From contig NZ_JAQSUW010000011.1 of NCBI RefSeq assembly GCF_028649395.1, positions 282,802-346,801 on the forward strand: DNA of 64,000 nt. Reading direction: 5' to 3'. This DNA comes from Pseudomonas sp. Gutcm_11s (GTDB taxonomy: Bacteria > Pseudomonadota > Gammaproteobacteria > Pseudomonadales > Pseudomonadaceae). Below the pieces are notes generated by a model. That model worked only from the letters and a program-made list of their open reading frames with translations. It did no database searches and was not told the DNA's origin. Of the stretch, positions 33,999 to 41,859 are shown piece after piece (position 1 is the stretch's first letter; every line of letters starts with the position of its first letter). The position numbers and the translations under genes were made by a program.

Positions 33999-34136
33999 AT
34001 GTTCCTCGACACCGTAGTTCTCGCCGGTATCGGCACAGTCGCACTGATGGTCGCCTTCTTCGGCGGCGTCGGTCTCTTCATCTGGAAGGATTCTCACAAA
34101 AAGGCCAAGGCCCCGGTCGTGGTCAAGGCCGAGTAA
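33999..34136 (+). CDS. ccoM: CcoM-like small subunit of cbb3 cytochrome oxidase (single span)
   Basis: A 45-residue protein of one membrane helix (LAGIGTVALMVAFFGGVGLFI) followed by WKDSHKKAKA and a Lys-rich tail. The N-terminus MFLDTVVLAG and the helix closely resemble what I remember of P. stutzeri CcoM, the extra subunit found in the cbb3-1 oxidase structure. AAGGAGG gives an ideal ribosome-binding site. A perfect ANR box upstream supports a role in microaerobic respiration. A strong terminator follows, so it is monocistronic. The assignment rests on recalled similarity and regulation, not on an alignment. Confidence 0.65.
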   Translation: MFLDTVVLAGIGTVALMVAFFGGVGLFIWKDSHKKAKAPVVVKAE

Positions 34137-34167
34137 TCCCTCCGCAACAGTGCACGCAAGGCATTTA

Positions 34168-34193
34168 GGGCGACTTCGGTCGCCCATTTTTTT
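34168..34193 (+). terminator. Terminator of the CcoM-like gene
   Basis: GGGCGAC/GTCGCCC with a TTCG loop is followed by A and seven Ts. Confidence 0.92.
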
Positions 34194-34200
34194 GCCCGCG

Positions 34201-34228
34201 AAAAAAGAGGCCCGCACGCGGCGGGCCT
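34201..34228 (-). terminator. Terminator of the tctA/AbrB-family transcript
   Basis: AGGCCCGC/GCGGGCCT forms the stem. On the minus strand it is followed by a T-tract (the A6 at 34201-34206). Confidence 0.85.
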
Positions 34229-34238
34229 AAACGTGGGT

Positions 34239-35255
34239 CTAGCGTCGTCGTTGCCACAGGCGGAAGGCCGGCTCGGCGAGGAACAGCACGCACATCAGCC
34301 GCAGCACCTGCAGCCCGGTGATCAGCGGCACCGACAGGGCCAGGGCCTCGGCGGTCAAGCTCAGTTCGGCGATGCCGCCGGGCATCATGCCCAGCATCAG
34401 CGAACGGTGATCCAGCGCGACCAGCCAGCTCAGCGCCTCGGCCACCAGCGCGGCGGCGAGCATCGCCAGTAGGGTGGCGAGCAGCACCAGGCCGATGAAG
34501 CGCGGTGCGCGGCGGAAGAATTCGCGGCTGAAGTGGCAGCCCAGGGCGCTGCCGATCAGCCACTGGCCGACCTCGCTGGTACCGCCTGGCAGGCTCAGCG
34601 GGCGATCCAGCCACACCGCGCCAATGGCGCAGAACAGGATCGGTCCGAGCAGCCAGGGGTTGGGCTGGCGCAGGCGCTGCCAGAGCAGGGCGAACAGCGC
34701 ACCGCCGGCCAGCAGCACTGCCAGCGTGGGCAGGTCGCTGGCGCCGCCGGCATGCGCCAGCGCCGGTGCGGCGCCCAGCCACCACTGGAACAGCGCCGGC
34801 ACGCAGAGCACCACCAGCAGCAGGCGCACGCTTTGCCCGGCCGCCACCTCGCTGGTTCGCGCGCCGTTGCGCTGGCCGAGGTTGACCATCTCGCTGGCGC
34901 CGCCGGGCATGCTGGCGAAGAACGCCGTGGCGCGGTCGACGCCGGCGCGGCGCAGCAGGGCGATGCCGATCAGGCAGGTCAGGCTGGTGGCCAGGGCGCC
35001 GATCAGCAGCACGCCGCCGTGGGCGAGCACCTGCTCCAACACCGCCGGGCTGAAGTGCAGGCCGATGCCGGTGCCGACCAGCCACTGGCCGAGCTTGCGC
35101 CCACCGGGCACCTCGCCGAGGTCGAGGCCGCCGACGCAGCGCAGCAGCATCAGCGCCAGCAGCGAGCCGACCATCCACGGCAGTGGCCAGCCGATCAGGC
35201 TGGCCAGCCAGCCGCCGGCAGCGCCGGCCAGCGGCGTCAGCAGCCAGTTAGGCAT
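34239..35255 (-). CDS. AbrB family (Gate domain) membrane permease
   Basis: A 338-residue inner-membrane protein with about ten spans in two halves. Each half has a conserved GxxMPGG-type motif (ASMPGGASEM and GMMPGGIAEL) and a G(T/S)xxGxHF motif (VGTGIGLHFS and GSALGCHFS). This is the AbrB/AmoA-like permease family (PF05145), unrelated to the Bacillus regulator AbrB. It overlaps tctA by eight bases and ends the tricarboxylate operon. Its substrate is unknown, but context suggests a carboxylate-linked role. Confidence 0.9.
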   Translation of the reverse strand: MPNWLLTPLAGAAGGWLASLIGWPLPWMVGSLLALMLLRCVGGLDLGEVPGGRKLGQWLVGTGIGLHFSPAVLEQVLAHGGVLLIGALATSLTCLIGIALLRRAGVDRATAFFASMPGGASEMVNLGQRNGARTSEVAAGQSVRLLLVVLCVPALFQWWLGAAPALAHAGGASDLPTLAVLLAGGALFALLWQRLRQPNPWLLGPILFCAIGAVWLDRPLSLPGGTSEVGQWLIGSALGCHFSREFFRRAPRFIGLVLLATLLAMLAAALVAEALSWLVALDHRSLMLGMMPGGIAELSLTAEALALSVPLITGLQVLRLMCVLFLAEPAFRLWQRRR

Positions 35256-36756
35256 GCGCGGCCTGCAGCTTGCGCCGGTTGCGCCACCAGCGGATGCCCG
35301 GCAGGGCCAGCATCAGCACGGCCAGGGCCCAGAGGCCGACGGTGATCGGGCTGGACCAGAGGATCGCCAGGTCGCCGTTGCTGATCGACAGGGCGCGGCG
35401 CAGGTTGGACTCCATCATCTCGCCGAGGACGAAGCCGAGGATCAGCGCCGACAGCGGGAAGTCCATCTTGCGCAGCAGGTAGCCGAACACGCCGAGCGCG
35501 GCCATCAGCACCAGGTCGAAGGTGGTGCTGTGCACGGCGTACACGCCCACCACCGAGATGATGGTGATGGCTGGCACCAGGATCCAGGTAGGCACGCTGA
35601 GCATGCGGGCGAACAGGCCGACCAGCGGGATGTTCATCACCAGCAGGATGACGTTGCCGATGAACAGCGAGGCGATCAGGCCCCAGACCACGTCCGGCTG
35701 CTGTTCGAACAGCAGCGGGCCGGGGGTGATGTTGTACAGCGTCAGGGCGCCGATCATCACCGCGGTGGTGCCCGAGCCGGGCACGCCGAGGGTCAGCATG
35801 GGAATCAGCGAGCCGCAGGCCGAGGCATTGTTGGCCGCCTCCGGTGCCGCCACGCCGCGCAGGTCGCCCTCGCCGAAGCGGCTGGAGCTACCTGCCATGC
35901 GCTTCTCGCTCATGTAGGTGATGGCGCTGGCGATGGTCGCCCCGGCGCCCGGCAGCACGCCGATGACGAAGCCGGCCAGCGAGCTGCGCACGCTGCTCCA
36001 CCAGGTGAAGGCGAATTCCTTGGCGTTGAACAGCATGCGCCCGCTGGCCTTGACCGCCTGCTGGCCGCTGGCGGTGTGCTCGAGCATCAGCAGGATCTCG
36101 CTGACGCTGAACAGGCCGATCACCACGATGACGAACTGCACGCCGTCGGACAGACCGACGCTGTCGAAGGTGAAACGGTACACGCCGGTGGTGGCGTCCA
36201 CCCCGACCGTGGCCAGGGCCAGGCCGATCAGCGCGGCGAGCAGGGTCTTAACCGGCTTGTCGCCGACCATGCCACCCAGGCAGGCGATGGCGAACACCAT
36301 CAGCACGAAGTACTCGGCCGGGCCGAAAGCCACCGCCCAGTTGGCCAGGATCGGCGCGAACAGCACCACGCCGATGGTGGCGATGGTGCTGCCGATGAAC
36401 GAGCTCATCGCCGACAGCGACAGGGCGATGCCGGCCTTGCCCTGACGGGCCAGCGGGTAGCCGTCGAGAGTGGTCATGATCGCTGCGGCGTCGCCCGGCA
36501 CGTTGAGCAGAATGGCGGAAATGCGCCCGCCGTATTCGCAGCCCAGGTACACGGCGGCGAGCAGGATCAGCGCGGTCTCCGGCGGCAGGCCGAGGGCGTA
36601 GGCCAGCGGCAGCAGGATCGCCACGCCGTTGATCGGCCCAAGGCCCGGCAGCAGGCCGACCACGGTGCCGACGAAGGCGCCGAACAGCGCCACCAGCAGG
36701 TTGGTCGGGCGGGTGGCGACATCGAAGCCCTGCATCAAGAAATTCAGCGTTTCCAT
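35248..36756 (-). CDS. tctA: Tripartite tricarboxylate transporter, large permease TctA
   Basis: A 502-residue permease with 11-12 membrane segments that, with TctB and binding protein TctC, imports citrate or related tricarboxylates. The TctA hallmarks are present: GLLPGLGPINGVAILLP near residue 40, GDAAAIMTTLDGYP, LPGAGATIASAITYM, and VPGSGTTAVMIGAL. It lies one base after tctB and overlaps the AbrB-family gene. Confidence 0.96.
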   Translation of the reverse strand: METLNFLMQGFDVATRPTNLLVALFGAFVGTVVGLLPGLGPINGVAILLPLAYALGLPPETALILLAAVYLGCEYGGRISAILLNVPGDAAAIMTTLDGYPLARQGKAGIALSLSAMSSFIGSTIATIGVVLFAPILANWAVAFGPAEYFVLMVFAIACLGGMVGDKPVKTLLAALIGLALATVGVDATTGVYRFTFDSVGLSDGVQFVIVVIGLFSVSEILLMLEHTASGQQAVKASGRMLFNAKEFAFTWWSSVRSSLAGFVIGVLPGAGATIASAITYMSEKRMAGSSSRFGEGDLRGVAAPEAANNASACGSLIPMLTLGVPGSGTTAVMIGALTLYNITPGPLLFEQQPDVVWGLIASLFIGNVILLVMNIPLVGLFARMLSVPTWILVPAITIISVVGVYAVHSTTFDLVLMAALGVFGYLLRKMDFPLSALILGFVLGEMMESNLRRALSISNGDLAILWSSPITVGLWALAVLMLALPGIRWWRNRRKLQAAHA

Positions 36757-36757
36757 C

Positions 36758-37204
36758 TCAGCTCTCCAGGAAAGCGACGAACACGCCGAGTGGCAGCGGC
36801 ACGTCCAGCAGATAGTCGAACAGCAGGTACAGCAGCACGCCCATCAGGCTGCCGCTGACGGCGCTGAGCAGCGGGCGGCCGCCAAACAGCAGGCCGAGGC
36901 TGAAACCGGCTAGCGCCGTGCTCAGCACGAAGCCCAGCGGCTCGAACAGCAGGGCATAGGCGAGCATGGCGCCGACGCACAGGCAGACCTTGCGCGCCAG
37001 GGCCCAGGAAATCGGCAGGGTTGGCTCACCACTGGGCTTGCATAGCAGCCACAGGGCTGAGGCGGCCATCAGAATCAGCAACAGCAACGGGTAGGCGCGC
37101 GGGCCGACCGGGTCGTAGGAGAAGGGGGCCTGGAAGCCCCAGGCGACCACGGCGAGAAAGGCGCAGACGAGCAGCCACACCGCAGCGAACAGGCGGACGT
37201 ACAT
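36758..37204 (-). CDS. tctB: Tripartite tricarboxylate transporter, small permease TctB
   Basis: A 148-residue protein with four membrane segments of the TctB/DUF1468 family. The pattern VGPRAYPLLL after the first span is typical. The ATG at 37204 has AGGA before it and is preferred over a TTG six codons upstream. It is immediately followed by tctA and separated from tctC by a palindromic repeat element. Confidence 0.92.
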   Translation of the reverse strand: MYVRLFAAVWLLVCAFLAVVAWGFQAPFSYDPVGPRAYPLLLLILMAASALWLLCKPSGEPTLPISWALARKVCLCVGAMLAYALLFEPLGFVLSTALAGFSLGLLFGGRPLLSAVSGSLMGVLLYLLFDYLLDVPLPLGVFVAFLES

Positions 37205-37230
37205 GGTGGTATTCCTGAGCAAGGATGGTT

Positions 37231-37336
37231 GTTCCCCTCTCCCGCCGGGAGAGGGGCTAGGGGTGAGGGATGCCTTGGGGCATGCGATTCCCTCACCCGG
37301 CCCTGCGGGCCACCCTCTCCTAGGGGGAGAGGGGAG
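37231..37336. repeat. Palindromic REP/BIME-like element between tctC and tctB
   Basis: The element has nested inverted repeats: CCCCTCTCCC/GGGAGAGGGG (37234-37256), GGGTGAGGG/CCCTCACCC (37261-37298), GGCCC/GGGCC (37299-37311) and CCCTCTCC/GGAGAGGG (37313-37333). The outer CTCTCC and CACCC arms are of a type common in Pseudomonas and Xanthomonas intergenic repeats. It lies inside the tctC-tctB-tctA transcript and may stabilise or partly terminate upstream mRNA. Confidence 0.75.
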
Positions 37337-37339
37337 GCC

Positions 37340-38314
37340 TTACTGCACTAAGCCGAATTCGCCGGCCAGGGCCTTGTAGTCCTGCACCTGCTTGAACACG
37401 TAGGTCTTCAGCTCGTCGCCGGTCATGTTCAGCGGGAACAGGTCGCGCTGTTCACGCAGCTTGGCGAACTCCGGGCTGGCCAGCAGGGTGTCGAACTGTG
37501 CCTTCCACCAGGCGAAGTCGGCGTCGCTGACCTCCGGGCCCATATAGAAGCCGCGGATCACCGGCCAGACGATGTCGTAGCCCTGTTCCTTGGCGGTCGG
37601 CAGGCCTTCCAGCTTGCCCGGCAGGCGCTCGTCGGAGAGCACGGCGAGGATGCGGATCTTGTTCGCCGCCAGCTGCGGGGTGACTTCGCCGAGGCCGCTG
37701 GAGGTGACCTGTACGTGGCCGCCGAGCATGGCGGTGAGGGTTTCGCCGCCACCCTCGAAGGCCACGTAGCGCAGCTCCTTCGGGTCGATGCCGGCGGCGC
37801 GGGCGATCAGCGCGGTCTGCATCCAGTCCTGGCCGCCGATGGTGGCACCGGCGCCGAAGACGATACCGCCGGGGTCTTTCTTCAGGGCCTGCACCAGGTC
37901 ATCGAGGGTCTTGTAGGGCGAGTCGGCGCGCACGCTGATGGCGCCGTAGTCGGTGCCGATGCCGGCCAGCCAGCGCACGGCGTTCTCGTCATAGCGGCCG
38001 AACTTGCCCTGGGCCAGGTTGAGCAGGGAGCCGGAGGAGAACGCGGTGATGGTGCCGGCGTCCTTCGGGCGCTGGGCGACCACGGCGTTGTAGGCCACGG
38101 CGCCGACGCCGCCGGGCATGTAGGTGACGCGCATCGGGGCCTTGAGCAGGCCGTTGTCCTTGAGGCCGCTCTGGGCCAGCTTGCAGGTCAGGTCGAAGCC
38201 GCCGCCGGGCTTGGCCGGGGCGATGCATTCGGGGCGCTTGGGTTCGGCCAGCAGCTGGCTGGACAGGGCGAGGGCGCCGAACGCCAGGGCGATACGGGAC
38301 AGGGCAGTGTTCAT
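37340..38314 (-). CDS. tctC: Tricarboxylate-binding periplasmic protein TctC
   Basis: A 324-residue solute-binding protein of the Bug/TctC family. A signal peptide (MNTALSRIALAFGALALSSQLLA) is followed by ECIAPAKPGGGFDLTC, which carries the family ligand-binding PxGGG(x)D motif, and MPGGVGAVAYN. AGGAG is best spaced for the ATG at 38314; the ATG one codon earlier is an alternative. It lies 29 bases after opdH on the same strand and delivers substrate to TctAB. Confidence 0.95.
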   Translation of the reverse strand: MNTALSRIALAFGALALSSQLLAEPKRPECIAPAKPGGGFDLTCKLAQSGLKDNGLLKAPMRVTYMPGGVGAVAYNAVVAQRPKDAGTITAFSSGSLLNLAQGKFGRYDENAVRWLAGIGTDYGAISVRADSPYKTLDDLVQALKKDPGGIVFGAGATIGGQDWMQTALIARAAGIDPKELRYVAFEGGGETLTAMLGGHVQVTSSGLGEVTPQLAANKIRILAVLSDERLPGKLEGLPTAKEQGYDIVWPVIRGFYMGPEVSDADFAWWKAQFDTLLASPEFAKLREQRDLFPLNMTGDELKTYVFKQVQDYKALAGEFGLVQ

Positions 38315-38343
38315 CATCTTCTCCTGTGGAGTTTTATTGTGGC

Positions 38344-39594
38344 TCACCAGATCGGCAGGGAGTAGCCGACGATCACGCGGTTCTCGTCCGCATCGCGGGC
38401 GAAGCTGGAACGGAAGCTGGCGTTGCGCAGGCGCACGTAGAGGTCCTTGAGCGGGCCGCTCTGCACCACGTACTTGACCTCGGTGTTGCGTTCCCACTCG
38501 CTGCCTTCTTCGCTGCTGCCGGCCACCTGGGCGTTGTCGCCCTTGATGTAGCGGGTCATGAAGCTCAGGCCAGGCACGCCGAGGGTGGCGAAGTCGAAGT
38601 CGTAGCGCGCCTGCCAGGAGCGTTCCTCGGCGTTGGCGAAGTCGTTGATCTGCACGAAGTTGACCAGGAACGGGTCGCTGCCATCGACGTAGGCGAAGCC
38701 GGTGTCGCCGCTCAGGTGCTGGTAGCCGAGGCCGACCTTGTGCCCGCTGTGGGCGTAGGAGACCAGGCCGTTCCAGGCGTTGTTGTCGACCTTGCCGGCC
38801 TTGGCCGAGCCGCTGTCGTCGCTGATCGAGACGCGCAGGTCGGCGCTCAGGCTGCCGCCTCCCAGCGGCTGGCTGGCCAGCAGGCCGAGGAAGTGCTGGC
38901 GGTAGATGTCTTCGACGTCGGCGTAGTAGTAGCGCGCGGTCATGCCCTTGGCGAAGGTCCAGTCGAGGCCGGCCAGGTCCATGTGCTCGGCGGTCACGCC
39001 ACCGGCGAAACGACTGTTCTTGCTGTTGAGGATGATGTCTTCGGAGTTGGTCGAGGCGCGGTCGATCACCTTGTCCAGGCGGCCGCCGAGCAGGCTCAGG
39101 CCGTCGAGCTCGCTGGAGCTGAGCAGGCCGCCCTCGAACACCTGCGGCAGCAGGCGGCTGTCGCTGGCCTTGACCACCGGCAGCTCGGGGATGTGCGAGC
39201 CATAGCGGAACTCGGTCTTGGAGACCTTGACCTTACCGGTCAGGCCCAGGCGGCCGAACTCGTCCGGGGTACCGCCGTCGTCCTGCACGGGCAGCAGGTC
39301 GGTGCCGGTGCGGCCGCCGCCGGAGTCGAGCTTGACGCCGAGCATGCCGAGGGCGTCCAGGCCGAAGCCGACGGTGCCTTCGGTGTAGCCGGACTGGATG
39401 TCGAGCAGGAAGCCCTGGCCCCATTCCTCGCGCTTGTTCTGGCCGGTGCCTTCACGGAAGTCGCGATTGAGGTAGATGTTGGTCGTGGTGAGGGTGGCGC
39501 TGCTGTCTTCGACGAAAGCGGCTTGGCTGGTCGTGGCAGCAGAACTGGCGAGAATAGCCAGGGCGAGGCGGTTCGCAGGCAGTGCGATGCGCAT
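38344..39594 (-). CDS. opdH: OprD-family porin OpdH (tricarboxylate)
   Basis: A 416-residue outer-membrane beta-barrel of the OprD/Occ family. In P. aeruginosa, OpdH serves cis-aconitate and other tricarboxylates. After the signal peptide comes AAFVEDSSATLTTTNIYLNRDF, the family N-terminus. The final residues VIVGYSLPIW end in an aromatic residue, as barrels do. GGAG is at the right distance from the ATG at 39594. It heads the opdH-tctC-tctB-tctA-abrB unit, and its leader has an Hfq/Crc motif. Confidence 0.93.
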   Translation of the reverse strand: MRIALPANRLALAILASSAATTSQAAFVEDSSATLTTTNIYLNRDFREGTGQNKREEWGQGFLLDIQSGYTEGTVGFGLDALGMLGVKLDSGGGRTGTDLLPVQDDGGTPDEFGRLGLTGKVKVSKTEFRYGSHIPELPVVKASDSRLLPQVFEGGLLSSSELDGLSLLGGRLDKVIDRASTNSEDIILNSKNSRFAGGVTAEHMDLAGLDWTFAKGMTARYYYADVEDIYRQHFLGLLASQPLGGGSLSADLRVSISDDSGSAKAGKVDNNAWNGLVSYAHSGHKVGLGYQHLSGDTGFAYVDGSDPFLVNFVQINDFANAEERSWQARYDFDFATLGVPGLSFMTRYIKGDNAQVAGSSEEGSEWERNTEVKYVVQSGPLKDLYVRLRNASFRSSFARDADENRVIVGYSLPIW

Positions 39595-39609
39595 GCAGGT
39601 GGTCTCCGA

Positions 39610-39620
39610 TTGTTGTTCTT
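39610..39620 (-). promoter_or_regulatory. Hfq/Crc motif in the opdH leader
   Basis: The minus strand reads AAGAACAACAA, a run of AAnAAnAA-type triplets, just upstream of the opdH ribosome-binding site (start at 39594). This predicts translational catabolite repression of tricarboxylate uptake. Confidence 0.6.
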
Positions 39621-39697
39621 GTCGCGCCGGGGCAACCACGCGTCCGGCACTCTGATGGGTGGTTCTTGCCACCCTGACCGCGATCCTAGGCAGCGAA

Positions 39698-39724
39698 GCT
39701 TTCGCCAGGCTTTCAGCGTGAAAG
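39698..39724. promoter_or_regulatory. Putative TctD operator between opdH and tctD
   Basis: GCTTTC occurs at 39698-39703 and 39709-39714, 11 bases apart, as tandem OmpR-family sites usually are. The second copy is part of the palindrome CTTTCA-GCG-TGAAAG (39710-39724). Confidence 0.5.
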
Positions 39725-39803
39725 AAAGTCGCCACGGCCTTCACAGCGCCCGCTTGCTGGTTAAACTCGGCTGCATAACTACAAGGTCGTGGAGTGTGCT
39801 GCC

Positions 39804-40475
39804 GTGCGAATCCTGCTGGTCGAGGACCATCTGCCCCTGGCCGAAAGCGTGGCCCAGGCCTTGCGTGGCGCCGGCCTGACCGTCGATGTGCTGCACGACG
39901 GGGTGGCCGCCGAACATGCCCTGGCTACCGAGGACTACGCCCTGGCGGTGCTCGACGTGGGCCTGCCGCGGCGCGACGGCTTCGAGGTGCTCGCCCACCT
40001 GCGCGGCCGTGGCAAGACCCTGCCGGTGCTGATGCTGACCGCACGCGGCGAGGTGAAGGACCGCGTCCACGGCCTCAACCTGGGCGCCGACGATTACCTG
40101 GCCAAGCCCTTCGAGCTGACCGAGCTGGAGGCGCGGGTCAAGGCGCTGCTGCGCCGTAGCGTGCTCGGCGGCGAGCAGCAGCAGCGCTGCGGCGCACTGG
40201 TCTATGACCTCGGCACGCAGCGCTTCACTCTGGACGAGCAGCCACTGACCCTGACCTCCCGCGAGCAGGCCGTGCTGCAGGCGCTGATCGCCCGGCCGGG
40301 GCGGGTAATGAGCAAGGAACAGCTGGCCGACCAGGTGTTCGGCTTGGACGAGGAGGCCAGCCCGGACGCCATCGAGATCTATATCCATCGCCTGCGCAAG
40401 AAGCTCGAGGGCGCGGCGGTGCGCATCGTCACCTTCCGTGGCCTGGGCTACCTGCTGGAAGCCGTCAGTGAGTGA
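39804..40475 (+). CDS. tctD: Response regulator TctD (OmpR family)
   Basis: A 223-residue regulator. The receiver domain has Asp51 as phosphoacceptor (VLDVGLPRRDGF) and Lys101 in YLAKPFE. The C-terminal winged helix contains EIYIHRLRKKLEG. Divergent orientation from opdH and pairing with TctE show that it controls tricarboxylate uptake. The GTG at 39804 follows GGAG by nine bases; a GTG at 39789 is an alternative start but less consistent with the family N-terminus (MRILLVEDH). Confidence 0.93.
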   Translation: MRILLVEDHLPLAESVAQALRGAGLTVDVLHDGVAAEHALATEDYALAVLDVGLPRRDGFEVLAHLRGRGKTLPVLMLTARGEVKDRVHGLNLGADDYLAKPFELTELEARVKALLRRSVLGGEQQQRCGALVYDLGTQRFTLDEQPLTLTSREQAVLQALIARPGRVMSKEQLADQVFGLDEEASPDAIEIYIHRLRKKLEGAAVRIVTFRGLGYLLEAVSE

Positions 40476-41859
40476 GTTCGGTGCCGGCAGCCTGCGTGGC
40501 CGGCTGCTGCGACGCCTGGCCGCGCTGCTGGCCATTCCGCTGCTGATCGGCAGCCTGAGCGCCTATTGGAACGGCCGGCATGCGGCCGACGCGGCCTACG
40601 ACCGTACTCTGCTGGCCTCGGCCCGGGCCATTGCCGACGGCCTCTACACCGAGGAAGGCAAGCTGCGCGCCGACGTGCCCTATGTGGCGCTGGACCCCTT
40701 CGCCTACGACCTCGAGGGGCGCATCTTCTATGAGGTCAGCGACCTCGACGGGCACCTGGTGTCGGGCTACGAAGGCCTGCCGGACCCGCCATCCGAGACG
40801 CCACGGACCGACGACTACCCGGCGCTGGCGCGTTTCTACGATGGCGAGTTCGATGGTGTCGGAGTGCGCGTGGTCAGCCTGCTGCAGCCCGTCTCCGAGC
40901 CGGGGATGAATGGCATCGCCGAGATCCGCGTGGCCGAGACCGACATTGCACGGGTACGCATGGCCCAGGGCCTGCTGCTCGACACCCTGTGGCGCATGGG
41001 CCTGCTGGCGCTGGTCAGCCTGGCCCTGGTGTGGCTGGCGGTGAGTGCCGCGCTGCGCCCGCTGGAGCGCCTGCGCTCGGCGGTGGAGGAACGCCAGCCG
41101 GATGACCTGGACCCGCTGCCGATGGTGCAGGTGCAGGACGAGCTGCGCCCGCTGGTGGCCTCGCTCAACCACTTCACCGAGCGCCTGCGCCAGCAGTTCG
41201 AGCGCCAGGCGCAGTTCATCGCTGACGCCTCCCACGAATTGCGTACGCCGCTGGCCGCGCTCAAGGCGCGTATCGAACTGGGCCTGCGCGAGCGTGAACC
41301 CGAGCGCTGGTACAGCACGCTGGAGAAGGCCGCGCAGAGCACCGACCGCCTGACCCATCTTTCCAACCAGCTGCTGTCGCTGGCGCGCATTGAACGTGCG
41401 GCGCGGGCCGTCGCCGAGGGTGGTGCGGGGCGCCTGGACCTGACCCCGCTGGCTCGCGAGCTAGGCATGGCCCTGGCGCCGCTGGCGCACCAGCGAGGCG
41501 TCACTCTGGCGCTGGAGGCGGACGCCGAGGTCTGGCTGCGCGGCGAGCCGATGCTGCTGCACGAGCTGATCTACAACCTGGTGGACAACGCGCTGGTGCA
41601 CACGCCGGGCGGCAACGTGGTGGTGCGCGTGCTGACGCCGGCGCTGCTGGAGGTGGAGGACGACGGGCCTGGCATTCCGGCGGAGGAGCGTGAGCGGGTG
41701 TTCGAGCGCTTCTATCGCAGCAATGCCCAGGGCACCGGGGCAGGACTCGGGCTGGCGATCGTCGGCGAGATCTGCCGCGCGCACCGCGCCGAGATCGAGC
41801 TGGGACAGGGCGCGCTGGGTGGGCTGCTGGTGCGGGTGACTTTCCCGCCGGCTCAGTAG
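40468..41859 (+). CDS. tctE: Sensor histidine kinase TctE
   Basis: A 463-residue inner-membrane kinase. A first span (about 15-32), a periplasmic sensor region of about 130 residues (2CSK_N type), a second span (about 167-188) and a HAMP-like linker precede the H-box SHELRTPLAAL. The ATPase domain has LVDNALVHTP and DDGPGIP. It overlaps tctD by eight bases (GTG 40468). Its 3' end overlaps the convergent solute-binding gene by seven bases. It is expected to sense periplasmic tricarboxylates and phosphorylate TctD. Confidence 0.93.
   Translation: MSEFGAGSLRGRLLRRLAALLAIPLLIGSLSAYWNGRHAADAAYDRTLLASARAIADGLYTEEGKLRADVPYVALDPFAYDLEGRIFYEVSDLDGHLVSGYEGLPDPPSETPRTDDYPALARFYDGEFDGVGVRVVSLLQPVSEPGMNGIAEIRVAETDIARVRMAQGLLLDTLWRMGLLALVSLALVWLAVSAALRPLERLRSAVEERQPDDLDPLPMVQVQDELRPLVASLNHFTERLRQQFERQAQFIADASHELRTPLAALKARIELGLREREPERWYSTLEKAAQSTDRLTHLSNQLLSLARIERAARAVAEGGAGRLDLTPLARELGMALAPLAHQRGVTLALEADAEVWLRGEPMLLHELIYNLVDNALVHTPGGNVVVRVLTPALLEVEDDGPGIPAEERERVFERFYRSNAQGTGAGLGLAIVGEICRAHRAEIELGQGALGGLLVRVTFPPAQ

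Noticed and set aside
34474..36858. 794-codon open frame opposite the AbrB-family gene and tctA
   Set aside because: The composition is low complexity (Ser/Pro/Arg then Gln/His/Glu/Ala) and it lies opposite two well-supported permease genes.
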